From positions 11,036,001 through 11,100,000 of the forward strand of contig OZ316895.1 of the NCBI GenBank assembly GCA_973895155.1: 64,000 nt of DNA. The letters run 5' to 3'. How positions within the stretch are numbered: position 1 is the first letter of the stretch; each line of letters begins with the position of its first letter. Position numbers and translations under genes: made by a program. Below, one piece after another: positions 32,375 to 43,662 of the stretch. The DNA comes from Marsupella aquatica (Eukaryota; Marchantiophyta). The notes beneath the pieces were generated by a model that was not told where the DNA came from, searched no databases, and saw nothing but the letters and a program-made list of their open reading frames with translations.

Positions 32375-35300
32375 GGGTTGTATTACCCATTGTAAGGTAG
32401 CTTTGTCAGATACGGAGTGTAGTTTACCAAATATTTGTGAGATAGGTTTTTAGAATCTGAAGCCCAATGGACTCCAATGTTTTCTGTGTAGCTTAGATGG
32501 ATGATGAAGCTCAGATGAGCTTTCTCAGAATCACAAACTAGACTCCAATAGTAACTTTTACACTTTCAATGCAAATGTGACCTGTAAACCGATGGACTTA
32601 CAAATCAAGCTCGGATGGACTTTCTCACAATAGTAATCTAGACTCGGATAGCACCTCTTCTCAAATGTGGCCTGTAAACTGTGTTATCCTGACAATTTGC
32701 CGTGTCGGTATATATTTCAATTAGATTCAGGGCTTCGTGTCCTTGGGTAGCCGTTAATTTATGGCTCTCTGTACCCACCCGCTGTCTGAACCGCCTGAGG
32801 AAATATAATTTAAATCTCTTGAGCCAAAGATGTGCAGCAGGCTCTTGGTAGAGTGGTAGCATAGTTGGGTGGGGAGGCACAGGTTGGGGATTGGAAATTC
32901 ACGGGTGATTGCTGTGCATATTACATAAACCCCATCCAAAGTGGGATTCAGACAGGCTTTTGTGACTCGTCAATAACTATGGCTTTTTCAGTTCTTGCGG
33001 CCGGCATGGATTTTTCATTTCTTGCGGGCGGCGTAAAGACGCGACTGGGCAGCGGCCAAACATCATTAATGACATTTCAGTGAATAGTCTCCCTTAATTC
33101 AATTAGTTGAGGTGAGGGTATCTACTATGTACTGTCAGTTGCAGTGCTCGAACTACTCGATGCTTTTTAGCCTTATCTCACTGTGTGATATATATACTTA
33201 CCTCACCTCAATCTATTCTATGCCTATATAATTATGCCCACAACGTTAATGAAAAAGGGCGACTACAGGCATCGAGACTCCCGCAGTGAATCTGGTCATC
33301 CCACTTCTGTATCGCGATGGGGTGTCTTGCCCACGAAGCTCGCCTCAGACCTAGTTTATGATCACCCATCGCGAAGAGTTGATTAAATTTAGTTTCAAAC
33401 TAGCTGTACACCTCAATCATTCTGACTCACACAATTGAGGAGCCCTGGAAAATTGGGTGCACAGTCCACATACTGTGAGGCAGAGTAGTTGTAACTCACT
33501 CGTACGCTTTAAGTGCCTAGAAAGACGAGAAAACTGAGATCTATATCTGTCGATCAACGTTCTCAAGAAGAAGCTTAGTGGTCATCACACTAGAGAGATG
33601 TCTGAGAAGCTGAGTTCTAAATGTAACTTGTCCATCAACATTCAAAAGAAGGTCAGAGTAAATGCTGCAGTGTGATTGGCACAATTTTGCGTGAATGACG
33701 TTCTGTGCTGGAGAGTTTAATTGTGTTAGACCTCTTGCATGACTGCTTCACTGTCACGATTCTATGAATGATCGATCGGGCTCACGATGCTTTAACAGAA
33801 ACAATTCGAGGTATGTCTGCCTCACTTCTACCGTCCATCATTATCCACTTCTTGCATGAGCATGACCGATGAGTAAAATAGATCTAGCTTGCACATAGTT
33901 AGAATCATCCTGAGCTAAATTGATGGTGTAAAATATTCCTAATTTCAGTTACATTAAGAACCAGCTCTCGGCTTCTGTACAGGAAGCTGTCGTGGGTCCA
34001 CAAACGCAAAAAGACAAAATTTGGTCCAGAAATTGATCCTAGTAAAAAGCTTCTAAACAGTATTCAATTAGTACATAAACCACACAAAACCGCGCAAAGA
34101 AGATCAAAATTTAGTACTGCAGTTTACTGTAGCCGGGGGAATCTGAAGCTCGGATGTGCAATTTTGTGAACCATGCATACACTCCCCATGGACCATGATA
34201 CATATATTTTATAGTGTCACTCGCTCAGTCTTGCTTCCTGAAGTTTTTGACCAGCAAACTTTGAAGCCGTCAATAATGAAACTCGATTAACAAAAGCGGA
34301 GTGGGAGTAAATATGCGGAAGGGACGAGAGGCGTCTTGCCACAGTACGTGAGCTGGCGCCGAGATCAAAGGGAGCCAAAGTTGAGTTGTATATTAACAGC
34401 TCGAGAGTTGTTTCAGGTTTCCATCGATCTAGCTAGGCTAAGGTCGACCCATGATCAGTTGATCTTTGTCCAAATCTTTCTCAAGATCGAGGTAATGAGC
34501 TCTCTGAAGTGCCACTCAGCCTGCCAGTCTAAAATCGAGTACAATGTAACTTTCATGAGCTAGACCTGCTGGCTGTGAAACATTTGCAAATCTGAGAACT
34601 TTCAACTATTGAATATATATATTCGATGCCTGGATACACTCAATTGAGACTGAATCCTGGATATATGCTGACATGAAGGAAGGTCTGGCCCTGTCGAAAA
34701 CTACACGATGCATGTTCAATTGGATCTGTCATTTGAGAGCTCAAGCAATCGTGACGTCCATTTAATACCTCCAGTTCTCTGCCTAATTCAACTCGTAATC
34801 CCGATTTTCAATTGGTTGCGAAAAGCTCAGAATTGTCATAGCAAGGCTTCATGTGAAACTTAATAAAAAATGGAATAAAGAATATATAGCACACTTGCTC
34901 GCATGATCCTGACTCGCTCAGCTAGGGATAGATGCCTATTGTTGGACATCCCAGCCAAAAATCCAAGTATAGGAAATATGCTGCACTGACACAATAGCGT
35001 GCTAGATGTAGATAACCCAACCTAACTTGATTGAAGGGCCGACAGATCTACATGTAGCTAGAAACTACAGAAAAGTTGCTTAAACTGTCCCGAAGTTATA
35101 TAGGTCAGTCAAAGCCCTGATTCAGATCCTTGGAACCCTGTCGGTCGATCCCCAGACCTCTGCCTCACCGTCATGTCAAGCAGCTAGCTAGCGAAGGTTG
35201 CTTGACTTCTTTCTAAATTATTAAAGCTGTAGTAAGCCCAGCTGCTCAATGAATGTGGTTGAACAATACCCCATATATGCATGTAAGGTATAAACTTGGG

Positions 35301-35685
35301 GCGCAAATCTGTACACAAAAATTGTTATCTAGAGATAGAACGATCGAGCATACAAGTTATGAACTGCGTCTAAATAAACAATCGGCTTAGCTTGCAGTTG
35401 CTTCAAGCTATCAAGCCGGAGTTCGGATCGAGATCGTTTCTGAGGACTTCACTCAGCTTATATGTTCCATTTCGCAATGTGAGATGTACATGATTATATC
35501 TGCAATCTGGTCGAGACAGTACCGATTAAATATGCACCGAATCCGAGCTTCCAAATGAATCAACGTGCCACGATTAACTTGGGCGATGTAATTAACCGGC
35601 CTTGCAAAACACTTGGATGAATCGATCCAACCCAGGCCGGTTTTGTGAGCTCCAATGTGAAGCGAAGGTACCACCCATTAGTCTA
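32375..35685. other. Intergenic 3' of the glyoxal oxidase, no gene recognised
   Basis: No supported gene. The segment just left of 35686 is the 3' flank of the minus-strand glyoxal oxidase. Confidence 0.55.
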
Positions 35686-37779
35686 CTAGCCGACGTGGAT
35701 CCAAACAGCTCGGCTGGGGATGCCGTTGTTGTTTAGGAAGGCCATGTACCACGACGGAGGAGCGACATTTCCATTCGGAGGAGCTGTCACGGCGACGGAA
35801 TAACGCTGAAGAGTGGGTGTGGGAAGCGGTGCCCCCACGACGAGCTTCAGAAGTCTTTGGCCTTGACCAAACGAATGCGTTGTGAAAGGGCACGAGATGA
35901 GGTTCACCTCCACGTTTGTTGTGGGAGGTGTTACCAAGGAAATCGTGATGGTGAACTTCTGTCCATACTTCACTGTGCTCGGCCAAGCTGCCCATCCGGG
36001 CTTCCTGGCGCTGTACTGCGACTGCATATACGGAGGAGAGAAGGACTCCACTCTCAGCTCTGTGGGGAATGTCCCAGTGTACGTTGGGTATTGATGGCTG
36101 TTGCTCCCCGCCACGAGAATTCGACCATCCGGTAGCAGATTTGCGGTGGAGTGGTAGACTCTTGGAATTGCAGATGCAGTATAGGTCAGAAACCGACTTC
36201 CGGCGGCAGCATCTGGAAGGTAAGCAACGGGATTCAACGTGGGATTTGCATAGACTGCACCCCATCCCTGTGATCCCTGCTGAGCGCCGTTGATGATCAG
36301 TACGTTGCGGGTTGGGAGAAGAATCATGTCGCCCATGGTTCTACGCAAGGGCATCGTCTCCATCGCCCACTGAGCATTGGGGTCGGTGACAGTCATCCTT
36401 CCACAAGTCTGGCTGGCTGGAAACTGGGCTCCATAGTTGTGGTAGGCACCATACTGAGCCCCTCCACAGACTAGTACTTCAGCAACGGTGTAGCCATTGC
36501 CCGAGCCATCGAGAGGGAGCAGCACGGAGGATCCAGCTGAAGGGTAGTTCCTGGGTTCTCCAGGAATTCTCGGGTACGACCGCACCACGGTGTTGGTCTG
36601 ATAGTTGAGGAGAATGGAGTCCCTGTTAGCGAAAATGAAGAGGTTTCCATCCGGTAGCAAGTGGATGTAAGGGTAGTAGTTGTCATTCAGGCCGGTGGGA
36701 TCTTGCGTTGTATGAAGCAACGGCAGGTCAAAAGTTCCCACACCAGGCTTGTTGGGAATGAACTCGTAAGTAAAGACACTGCGTCCTCCCAAGACGAAGA
36801 TCGTGTTGTCCGGGAGCAACTGGTTGCTCGCGTACCATCTCCCTTGTTGAAGGTCATTCCCTGGGTTTTCCGCCCAGTCGCACGTCTCGGATGCTAGACA
36901 TGGCACAAAATGCCTGACTTTTCTATTCCCATCGAAATCTCCTCCTGTCTGCACGAGAGTTCCGTTTGAGACGAATGCTCCCGACGAGCACCATGTATCA
37001 GTCAAAATCTCCACGGGGCGAACGGTGTTGCTGTTCGGGTCGAAGATCACCGAGTGGGCGTAGCAATCGTGGGTGAGTATTTTCTCGTTCGGATCGTCCC
37101 TGCATCTGCCATTGGGTAGATTGATCTGCGAGGCTCCGACATCCGTTCTGTCCAGGAAGAGGACTGTGTTGAATCGAGTCACTGCTGTGTGCATCGAAGC
37201 GATCCCCGCATTCTGGAGGAGAGTTCGCCATACTGCCCCTCCTGTGATTGCCAGCAGCCCGGCCTGGAGGCTAGTTCCGTTCGTATCAAGTGTTCCGTTA
37301 GTCACACTAGTTCCGTTAGTAACCAATGTTCCGTTCGTCACTAATGTTCCGTTAGTCACACTAGTTCCATTAGTCACTAATGTTCCGTTCGTAATTAATG
37401 TTCCATTCGTCACTAATGTTCCGTTAGTAACACCAGTTACGTTAGTAACACTAGTTACGTTCGTAATTAATGTTCCATTCGTCACTAATGTTCCGTTAGT
37501 AACGTCAGTTACGTTAGTAACACTAGTTCCGTTCGTAACTAATGTTCCGTCAGGAACGCTAGTTACGTTGGTACCTAATGTTCCATTACTAACGCTAGTT
37601 CCGTTAGTAGGTGATGTCACGTTTGTACCTAATGTTCCGTCAGTAACATCATTTCCGTTACTATCATCTTTAGAATCGTGTTTTGAAATGACAAGCTGAG
37701 AGGAGAGTACGAGAGCGAGTCCGAGGAAGAACGCCCACTGCTGGACATGGCTCCTTGGATGAGCCATGATTCCGAACAT
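35686..37779 (-). CDS. GLOX: Secreted glyoxal oxidase / galactose-oxidase-like copper radical enzyme with sequon-repeat linker
   Basis: This is an extracellular radical-copper oxidase that oxidises aldehydes or alcohols and releases hydrogen peroxide, acting at the cell wall. The protein has 697 residues in a single exon. Residues 1-32 are a signal peptide; Met5 is an alternative start. Residues 46-170 are a low-complexity repeat of [LS]-V-T-N-G-T hexapeptides carrying 19 N-glycosylation sequons. The catalytic seven-bladed domain follows: Cys264 (TDTWCSSG), the likely Tyr-Cys partner Tyr316 (RWYAS), Tyr542-His543 (RVYHS) and His635 (TTHSFGQG), that is, all expected copper ligands and the cofactor pair. 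The C-terminal immunoglobulin-like DUF1929 domain ends at the TAG. Plant relatives are usually about 550-620 aa, so the repeat accounts for the extra length. Confidence 0.93.
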   Translation of the reverse strand: MFGIMAHPRSHVQQWAFFLGLALVLSSQLVISKHDSKDDSNGNDVTDGTLGTNVTSPTNGTSVSNGTLGTNVTSVPDGTLVTNGTSVTNVTDVTNGTLVTNGTLITNVTSVTNVTGVTNGTLVTNGTLITNGTLVTNGTSVTNGTLVTNGTLVTNGTSVTNGTLDTNGTSLQAGLLAITGGAVWRTLLQNAGIASMHTAVTRFNTVLFLDRTDVGASQINLPNGRCRDDPNEKILTHDCYAHSVIFDPNSNTVRPVEILTDTWCSSGAFVSNGTLVQTGGDFDGNRKVRHFVPCLASETCDWAENPGNDLQQGRWYASNQLLPDNTIFVLGGRSVFTYEFIPNKPGVGTFDLPLLHTTQDPTGLNDNYYPYIHLLPDGNLFIFANRDSILLNYQTNTVVRSYPRIPGEPRNYPSAGSSVLLPLDGSGNGYTVAEVLVCGGAQYGAYHNYGAQFPASQTCGRMTVTDPNAQWAMETMPLRRTMGDMILLPTRNVLIINGAQQGSQGWGAVYANPTLNPVAYLPDAAAGSRFLTYTASAIPRVYHSTANLLPDGRILVAGSNSHQYPTYTGTFPTELRVESFSPPYMQSQYSARKPGWAAWPSTVKYGQKFTITISLVTPPTTNVEVNLISCPFTTHSFGQGQRLLKLVVGAPLPTPTLQRYSVAVTAPPNGNVAPPSWYMAFLNNNGIPSRAVWIHVG
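37270..37644 (-). repeat. Coding 18-bp minisatellite in the glyoxal oxidase
   Basis: About 20 units of 18 bp, each coding a hexapeptide around T-N-G-T or T-N-V-T. On the plus strand the recurring words are GTTCCGTTCGTCACTAAT and close variants. Sequence drift among units keeps the reading frame and the Asn-x-Thr sequon in nearly all units; two have Asp in place of Asn (DGT). Confidence 0.9.
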
Positions 37780-38824
37780 TTCTGCTCTTCAATTCGACCC
37801 CACTTGTTTGTGGACTGGCACCCGGTCGCGTCTCCAGTTGAATGTGTCGATGTAGACCAACGTACGTACCCCTGAACTCAATTGTTGAGCACGAGAACTA
37901 ATGCATTTCCCAACTCGTGACGTCGAGAATTGATCCGATTCTAGAACACGCTTTGCAGAATGTTCAACAAAACTTCCCACCAATGCTGACGAAGACAGCT
38001 AAATAATCATGCAAACGTCCAAGGTTGATGTCTAGAGTAGCTATCTAGCTAAGGACCTCATGAGCAAAGCATCTAGCCCGGCGCACCAAGAGCTTAGGAG
38101 ATATCCCAGAAGCTGACTGCTTAGGAGATATCCAGAAGCTACAAAATCAAACGTACTCCCGTGGCACCTTCAACTCCACTTCTCGGACAAATGAGTGATC
38201 GAACAACACGATTGATCCAAAGTTCGAAGTCAATCACCGGTTTGGATCTAAGATAGTCGGGCCGGTTGTGTATTCGGGCACAACTTTACTGAGCTGCTTA
38301 ATTTCAATGGAGACTTGAGCAGCTTGGTCCCCTTCCTTCGATCCCTCGAAGGCTGCAGACAAGCTGAGCTCAAAGTCTCCGCTTCAAGAAGGGGGTGCTA
38401 CCTGATCCTGCAGACCCCTCTGAAGTAGAATGGCAAGAAGTTTTCGTCTCTGAGATCATCACATCTGACAGTCTAAACTTGAGCCAGGTATCTAGCTGGG
38501 ACCACCGTCCTGGTGCTTTTTTTGGTTCACATTCAATTTAAATCCACTGCTCGAGGTCGTGATTTCTTGTGACCCTTTCTCCAGCCACACCTAGAGCCGG
38601 CTGATCCTCCCTTGTAACTACGAGACTACAAGATTCACTTTGCGGGTCTAGTTTACGCAGTTGAAGATCTGCTACATATTGTGGGTCAACTTGACCAATC
38701 GGTCGAGCAGATTTTCTCGTTTGACCAGATCGAGCAAAGCAAAGTTCGCGCTTTCCGCAGGATCCGTGTAAAGTGTATCGGGGTCTATTTACGGTAGGAG
38801 CGAGATGAATAATTGTTGAGTTCT
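37780..38824. other. 5' flank of the glyoxal oxidase
   Basis: No gene is recognised. This is the upstream region of the minus-strand glyoxal oxidase and probably holds its promoter. A short direct repeat CTTAGGAGATATCC(C)AGAAGCT occurs at about 38093 and 38121. Confidence 0.5.
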
Positions 38825-39037
38825 GAACTGGCACGTTCGCCATCACGGCCAAAATTCTCGCAAGGTCTAGCTGAAGAGAAGGAGCTTGGGTCATGAACTG
38901 GCACGTTCTCCATTTACGGCCAAAAGGCAAGCAAGATCCAGCTGAAGAGTAGGAGCTTGGGCCCTGAACTGGCACGATGGCCATTCGTGGTGAAATGTAC
39001 CCAAGTTAATTTTAGCATAACAGAAGGAGCTTGGGCA
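38825..39037. repeat. Tandem repeat, about 70-bp period
   Basis: Units start GAACTGGCACGTTC at 38825, GAACTGGCACGTTC at 38895 and GAACTGGCACGATGG at 38966. They share GGCCAAAA, AGCTGAAGAG and AGGAGCTTGGG blocks. The third unit is more diverged. Confidence 0.85.
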
Positions 39038-39142
39038 CTGTCACAGCGTTGTCACACGAGGATAATTGTTGCCTGTCGCAGCGTTGTCACACGAGGATAA
39101 TTGTTGACTGTCGCAGCGTTGTCACACGAGGATAAGTGTGCA
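39038..39142. repeat. Tandem repeat, 35-bp period, three copies
   Basis: CTGTC(A/G)CAGCGTTGTCACAC units at 39038, 39073 and 39108, nearly identical, followed by GAGGATAA(T/G)TGT. The array adjoins the 70-bp repeat directly. Confidence 0.9.
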
Positions 39143-39491
39143 CTGTCTCACCGGGAATCCTAATGATACCTTGGAGAAATCACTGGCTTTCACCTACTAT
39201 TGCCGAGTTGAGCTCCGCATGTCTACTGTAGCTTGGGGTCCTCAACACCTGCTCAATTCATTCAGGGTCCAGGTGCAGGTGGAGACCGAGGTTCGAGACT
39301 CTTCTAATTTTTTTAATAGGGCGTCTCAAAGCAAGGCGGGCTTAAGGATTGAGATATGGGAATAAAAGAACTGTTGACCAAAAAGTTGTGTGAGAAAATG
39401 CACTGACGTACTGTTGACCAAAAAGTTGCTCGAGACCAAAATAGACTTATGTGAGAAAATGCAGCGACTGTTACCAAAACTTTAACTTTGA

Positions 39492-39597
39492 TATTTTGAA
39501 TTTGCTTTATCATAAGATTATCATAATACCTACCTTATCCAAAGATTTTGAATTTGCTTTATCATAAGATTATCATAATACCCACGTTATCCAACCA
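39492..39597. repeat. Two-copy tandem repeat, 53-bp period
   Basis: ATTTTGAATTTGCTTTATCA starts at 39492 and 39545. The copies are almost identical through TATCATAATACC and TTATCCAA. Confidence 0.9.
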
Positions 39598-39752
39598 GCT
39601 TATCCAGAGACAGAAACTACTTGCCATCTAGAGAGTGTGTATTATTACTACCCATTCTTTGAGCATGAATAGGGGAGTGTACAATAAAAATGTCATCAAA
39701 ATATATTCTCTATTCATATTCTTTGAATGTAAATAGAAGGATAACAAAATTC

Positions 39753-40002
39753 ATCATTTTAATAATCATATATAATATATCATTCTCCTTTATGTGCACA
39801 TCATTTTTTTTGTATGCACATCTATATGAGTTTTTCACATGCACATGATAGCCATATTATGTGAAGATTAATAAAATATACGATAAAAAAAACTATCATT
39901 TTAATAGTCATATATAATATTAATACCATTCTTCTTTATGTGCATATTATTCTTTTTGCATGCACATCCATATGAGTTTTTCACATACACATGATGACCA
40001 TA
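39753..40002. repeat. Two-copy diverged tandem repeat, 142-bp period
   Basis: Units from 39753 and 39895 share ATCATTTTAATA(A/G)TCATATA, CTTTATGTGCA, TGCACATC(T/C)ATATGAG and TTTTTCACAT(G/A)CACATGAT. AT-rich and non-coding. Confidence 0.85.
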
Positions 40003-40136
40003 GAGTTACGGTCTAGAGGCTTCACTCTAGACCTAGGCTCTTCACAGTGGACTTCAGTTGGTGCTTTTATAGTAAGATTCTTAAATGTTACCGTGACCGC
40101 TTGTGGAGGTAGTAGGTTTGTCCGACAAGGACGGAA

Positions 40137-41618
40137 GTCGCGGAACTCGACTACCTTAGCACTTAGCTCCGGCGTTGCTGACTCTGACACCGAGCTCCCT
40201 TATGGTCCAGGCCCGGATAGGCCACCCGGGAGGACTTAGCATGGGGAGACTTGTGGGCAATGGGAAATGGCATTGGCGAAGGCAAGACGTCAAGCTGGTG
40301 ACACACACTAAGGCTTAGGCTAGTTGAGAGCTGGTTGGGTCAAGGGGAAACGGGCCGGACTCAAGGTCAACTATCCGGGCCCCCGGATGGACTTTGGGTT
40401 CTGAGGGCTCGAGTGAGAGCTTCTCTTGGGCCCAAGGCCAATGGAGTTAACGCCATGGGCAACGGACGCTTGGGGCGCAAGTTATGGTCTGATCCAGGTT
40501 GGGGTGGTCGGGGGCCCCAAGCGGCAATTGAGACACCGGGTCGGCCCGATCACAACGGGCTAAGGCACTCCGCTTGTGGACGCCTAACGAGAAAGATATG
40601 GGCGTTGCCAATTGGTGGCGCCCCCAGTATGCGCGATAGGATCCGGGTTGGAGGCCAAATGTTTAGGGACCAAAGCTGGTTTGGGGGTGATAGGTATCCA
40701 GAAGCATATATGAGGGGAGTGGTGTCTCCCTGAGGGCCAAGGGCGAGCTGAAGTCATGAGCCGCAGCAGTCGCGACACTAAGGGAAAGCATCAAACAAAA
40801 ATGACAATATCTTCCCAACGGGAAGTCCGTTGGAGGACTTCTTGGGTGTGTTGGAAAGCTATCGAGGAGCGCTACGTCCTCTTGAGCTCAGATGGGTCTG
40901 GGGACGCCATGGGTTATCAAGGTTTGTGGGTGTTAGCTCGCCTGCTTGCCAAATATATCCTGCCGAAACAGCAGCCAAGCCGCGTTCAGTCTCCCAAGGA
41001 AGCTTGCGTTGGGGAGGCAAGGCCAAGTAGGCGTGGAGGTTGAATTCCAAGGGTGTTTGGCCCCTAGACCATCAGTGGGGTGAGAACCGGGAGTTGGTTG
41101 CTAGAGTCGGGGCCATTCTGGTTCCGACGTGTTGAGACAAGCTTGAGACAAGCTTTAGGACCAGCTGCGCTATTTGGGCTATGAGCATGTCCTGGGGTCA
41201 GGGCGGTCAGTTGGTGATGGATAGGTACGAGAGGGAACCCGGGCCACGCCCAAGGAAGGAACTGTTCTGGACGAATGTGGGCGTGGATTCTAGTTCCGAC
41301 TTATGGCATCGGGAGGACCTATCGCTGACCTATTTACCAATTTTTGTTGAGCTTGAGTTAGGATGCTAGACTTGGAGAGATCTAGATCCTGAAGGGTTAC
41401 TTACCGAGACGCTTGGTTGCTTGTGCAAACAGTGAGGGCCGTTGAGTAACGGTCGCGTTAGAGAGCAAATGCGGCTTCGTATGGGAGGGGCCGCCGGTAG
41501 TGCACAGGGCACTAGGTTGCTTGCTCAAGGTATTCCGTGGAGGCGTTGGGGCACTAGGGGCACTTAGGCGCGGGTGTTGGGATTGGTGAGGGCGCAGGGT
41601 ACCAAGGTCCACCACTAC
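40137..41618 (-). repeat. 1.48-kb dispersed repeat, copy 2 (inverted relative to 19245-20728)
   Basis: Reverse-complement counterpart of 19245-20728, of almost identical length and diverged by scattered substitutions and small indels. A TATA-like CATATATGAGG at about 40706 could be an LTR promoter reading on the plus strand. No protein domain is present. Boundaries are approximate, set where similarity between the copies fades. Confidence 0.8.
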
Positions 41619-43249
41619 GGACCAAAATCACTTATTTTGATTAGGAGTACCCATATCTCATCCCTTTATGGCACGGGTCAATGCATATCCCCTTTACAAC
41701 CAATGGACCATAAAGTTTGGTCATAAGGTGTTTTATGGTCACAACTAGTGTCCTGTAACTTTTACGACCCAACCTGCTTTGAGATGCCCTAATAGTACAC
41801 GAGATAGTACAACTGTAATATTCATTTCTACACCCTGAGTGGGCCCTCAGCTTACGTAATCCCAGAAACACGTGCGCCCGCTTGAAGGGTATTTTTAATC
41901 CATTTCCGGCTAATAATTATAATTCAAGTAGAACCAACCAACCTGCAACTTTATACAAATTTGGGTAAGAAGGGTATTTTCAAAACCGTGGCATATTAAC
42001 TCAGCCGAAGGGGTCCTATAATGTATGTGACACGCGTCATTGTATAAGGGGCCATGTGGCAAGGTCTCAATCATTGGAACATAGTGTCCCGAGTGAGTCA
42101 CTCTATTAGTACCTAGACTCATATCTTAGCTTGATTATCTGGTTTGTAATCCCGTTTGTAATTATAGTCTCTCCAATGTAGAGTGCACGCTCGGTGCAGG
42201 CAGTGCCCATGCTTGTGGGGATGTTGCCACTGCCCACCTATTGCCTACCGATCCATGTCTTGTCCGTAGTCTTGCCTATACTAGTTTAGCCAAACTGGTA
42301 AAACATATCTAAACTGTGTGAGTGATTGTATGCCCCACTAGGCGCTGTATGCATCATTTTGGATCTTGTATGTTAGCCCTATCTTGGGTTTTCCTTATTA
42401 TAATTCCACAATGGGTTTTCAAATATAGATTTTATCAATTTTATAAGTCACCTAAGGGTGATAATGTTTTACATGGAACAAGGGTAATGTATATGAAAGA
42501 AAAAATACTAAGAAGGGGTAGGCAAGGGGGGTCCAGGCACAGGGGGGTACACTTAGTATACATTGAGTGAGTGCCCATGGTTTCTACATCGATCTTTACA
42601 ACTGTTTCAATTATCATACATCCGGGGTTAGAAACTCTGAGGAAAATCCACTGTCATTTAACTATTCTGATGGGCAGGATGTTTCTGATCAATATAATTA
42701 TTGTGGAAATCATGCAACCTGGTAGTTGACTTGTGTGCCTGTTTTGAAGAAATGGCAATGTTCATATGCCCAGATAATGCATGTTCTTTGTTGCCAAATT
42801 GAAATGTGAACTCTGCTCACACTAGAAATTGAGTAAAAGAGTACCATGCATTCACCTGACCATATTCTCAGTTGCGGATATTAAGGGGTATCCTCTTTGT
42901 CCCATAATTTTGATCTATGGTAATAGAGAGTCTTTTAATTGTCTTCACTTTGCATCTATGGTGACAGAAAGGCTTGTAAGTGTCCTCACTTTACAACTGA
43001 TTTAGAAAAGGAACGTAACTAGCCTACTCCTCGACTGTTTCATGACTTGTGTGAGAAGCGAGGATGCTCATTTCACAACAATTATTAACAAATTCCCCGT
43101 TTACATAAGCAGGGTAAATAATCCATTATACTCTTTGGTGTGAAACAAAAAAGTAGACTTGGCTGACACCACCTAGATTTTTTTCAAGCCTAGATATTGA
43201 TGTAATATTTGGATTTTAATTAATCATGATTTATTGTATGCCACCACAT
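41619..43249. other. Intergenic, no gene recognised
   Basis: No conserved coding sequence. The first few hundred bases may belong to the same mobile element as the repeat to the left, but I cannot demonstrate it. Confidence 0.5.
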
Positions 43250-43662
43250 TGCACAACAAAGAACAATCTTGTAAGTATTATAAAGATTTGAATGAGCCAT
43301 CTCCTTGACACTTGCCTAGAGACTACATTCCTGGGAGCACAAGAAGTTTTTAGAGTCCTTCGGCCATACCAAGTCTTCCATACCAAGTCTTCACAAACTC
43401 AGCTTTCTCTGACTATCTCTTAGATGACTTTGTAACTATGAGCCAAACTCCTTCTCATTATGCAACTAAGTCCTGCTAGTTAATATAATAGTGACACATC
43501 TAACCTTAACCAAAGTCTAGAGTGAAATTTCTAGACTGTAATTTCTCAAGGCATTATTTAATGAAAGTGAGGGTGGACTTCCCCTAAGTTAGAGTGGTTA
43601 TCTTCTGTTCATATCTCTATCATTCAAGCTGTTTTAGTATCCCTTTTGTATATATGCTAACA
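43250..43662 (-). mobile_element. Diverged LTR related to copia family A
   Basis: On the plus strand the order of landmarks follows the reverse complement of the family A LTR: GAGACTACATTCCTGGGAGCA (family GAGGCTACGTCCACGGGAACA), CGGCCATACCAAG, CTATCTCTTAGATGACTTTG (family CTATCTCTCAACTAGCTCCG), TAACTATGAGCC and a terminal GCTAACA. Divergence is far greater than among the three clear copies, so this is an old copy or a sister family. The left boundary is approximate. Confidence 0.6.

Noticed and set aside
32850-32910. tRNA-like text (TGGTAGAGTGGTAGCAT)
   Set aside because: Resembles a D-arm or A box, but no B box, anticodon arm or acceptor pairing follows.
37073-37699. 208-codon plus-strand frame rich in valine and threonine
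   Set aside because: It is the antisense of the glyoxal oxidase minisatellite; the repeat stays open on both strands.
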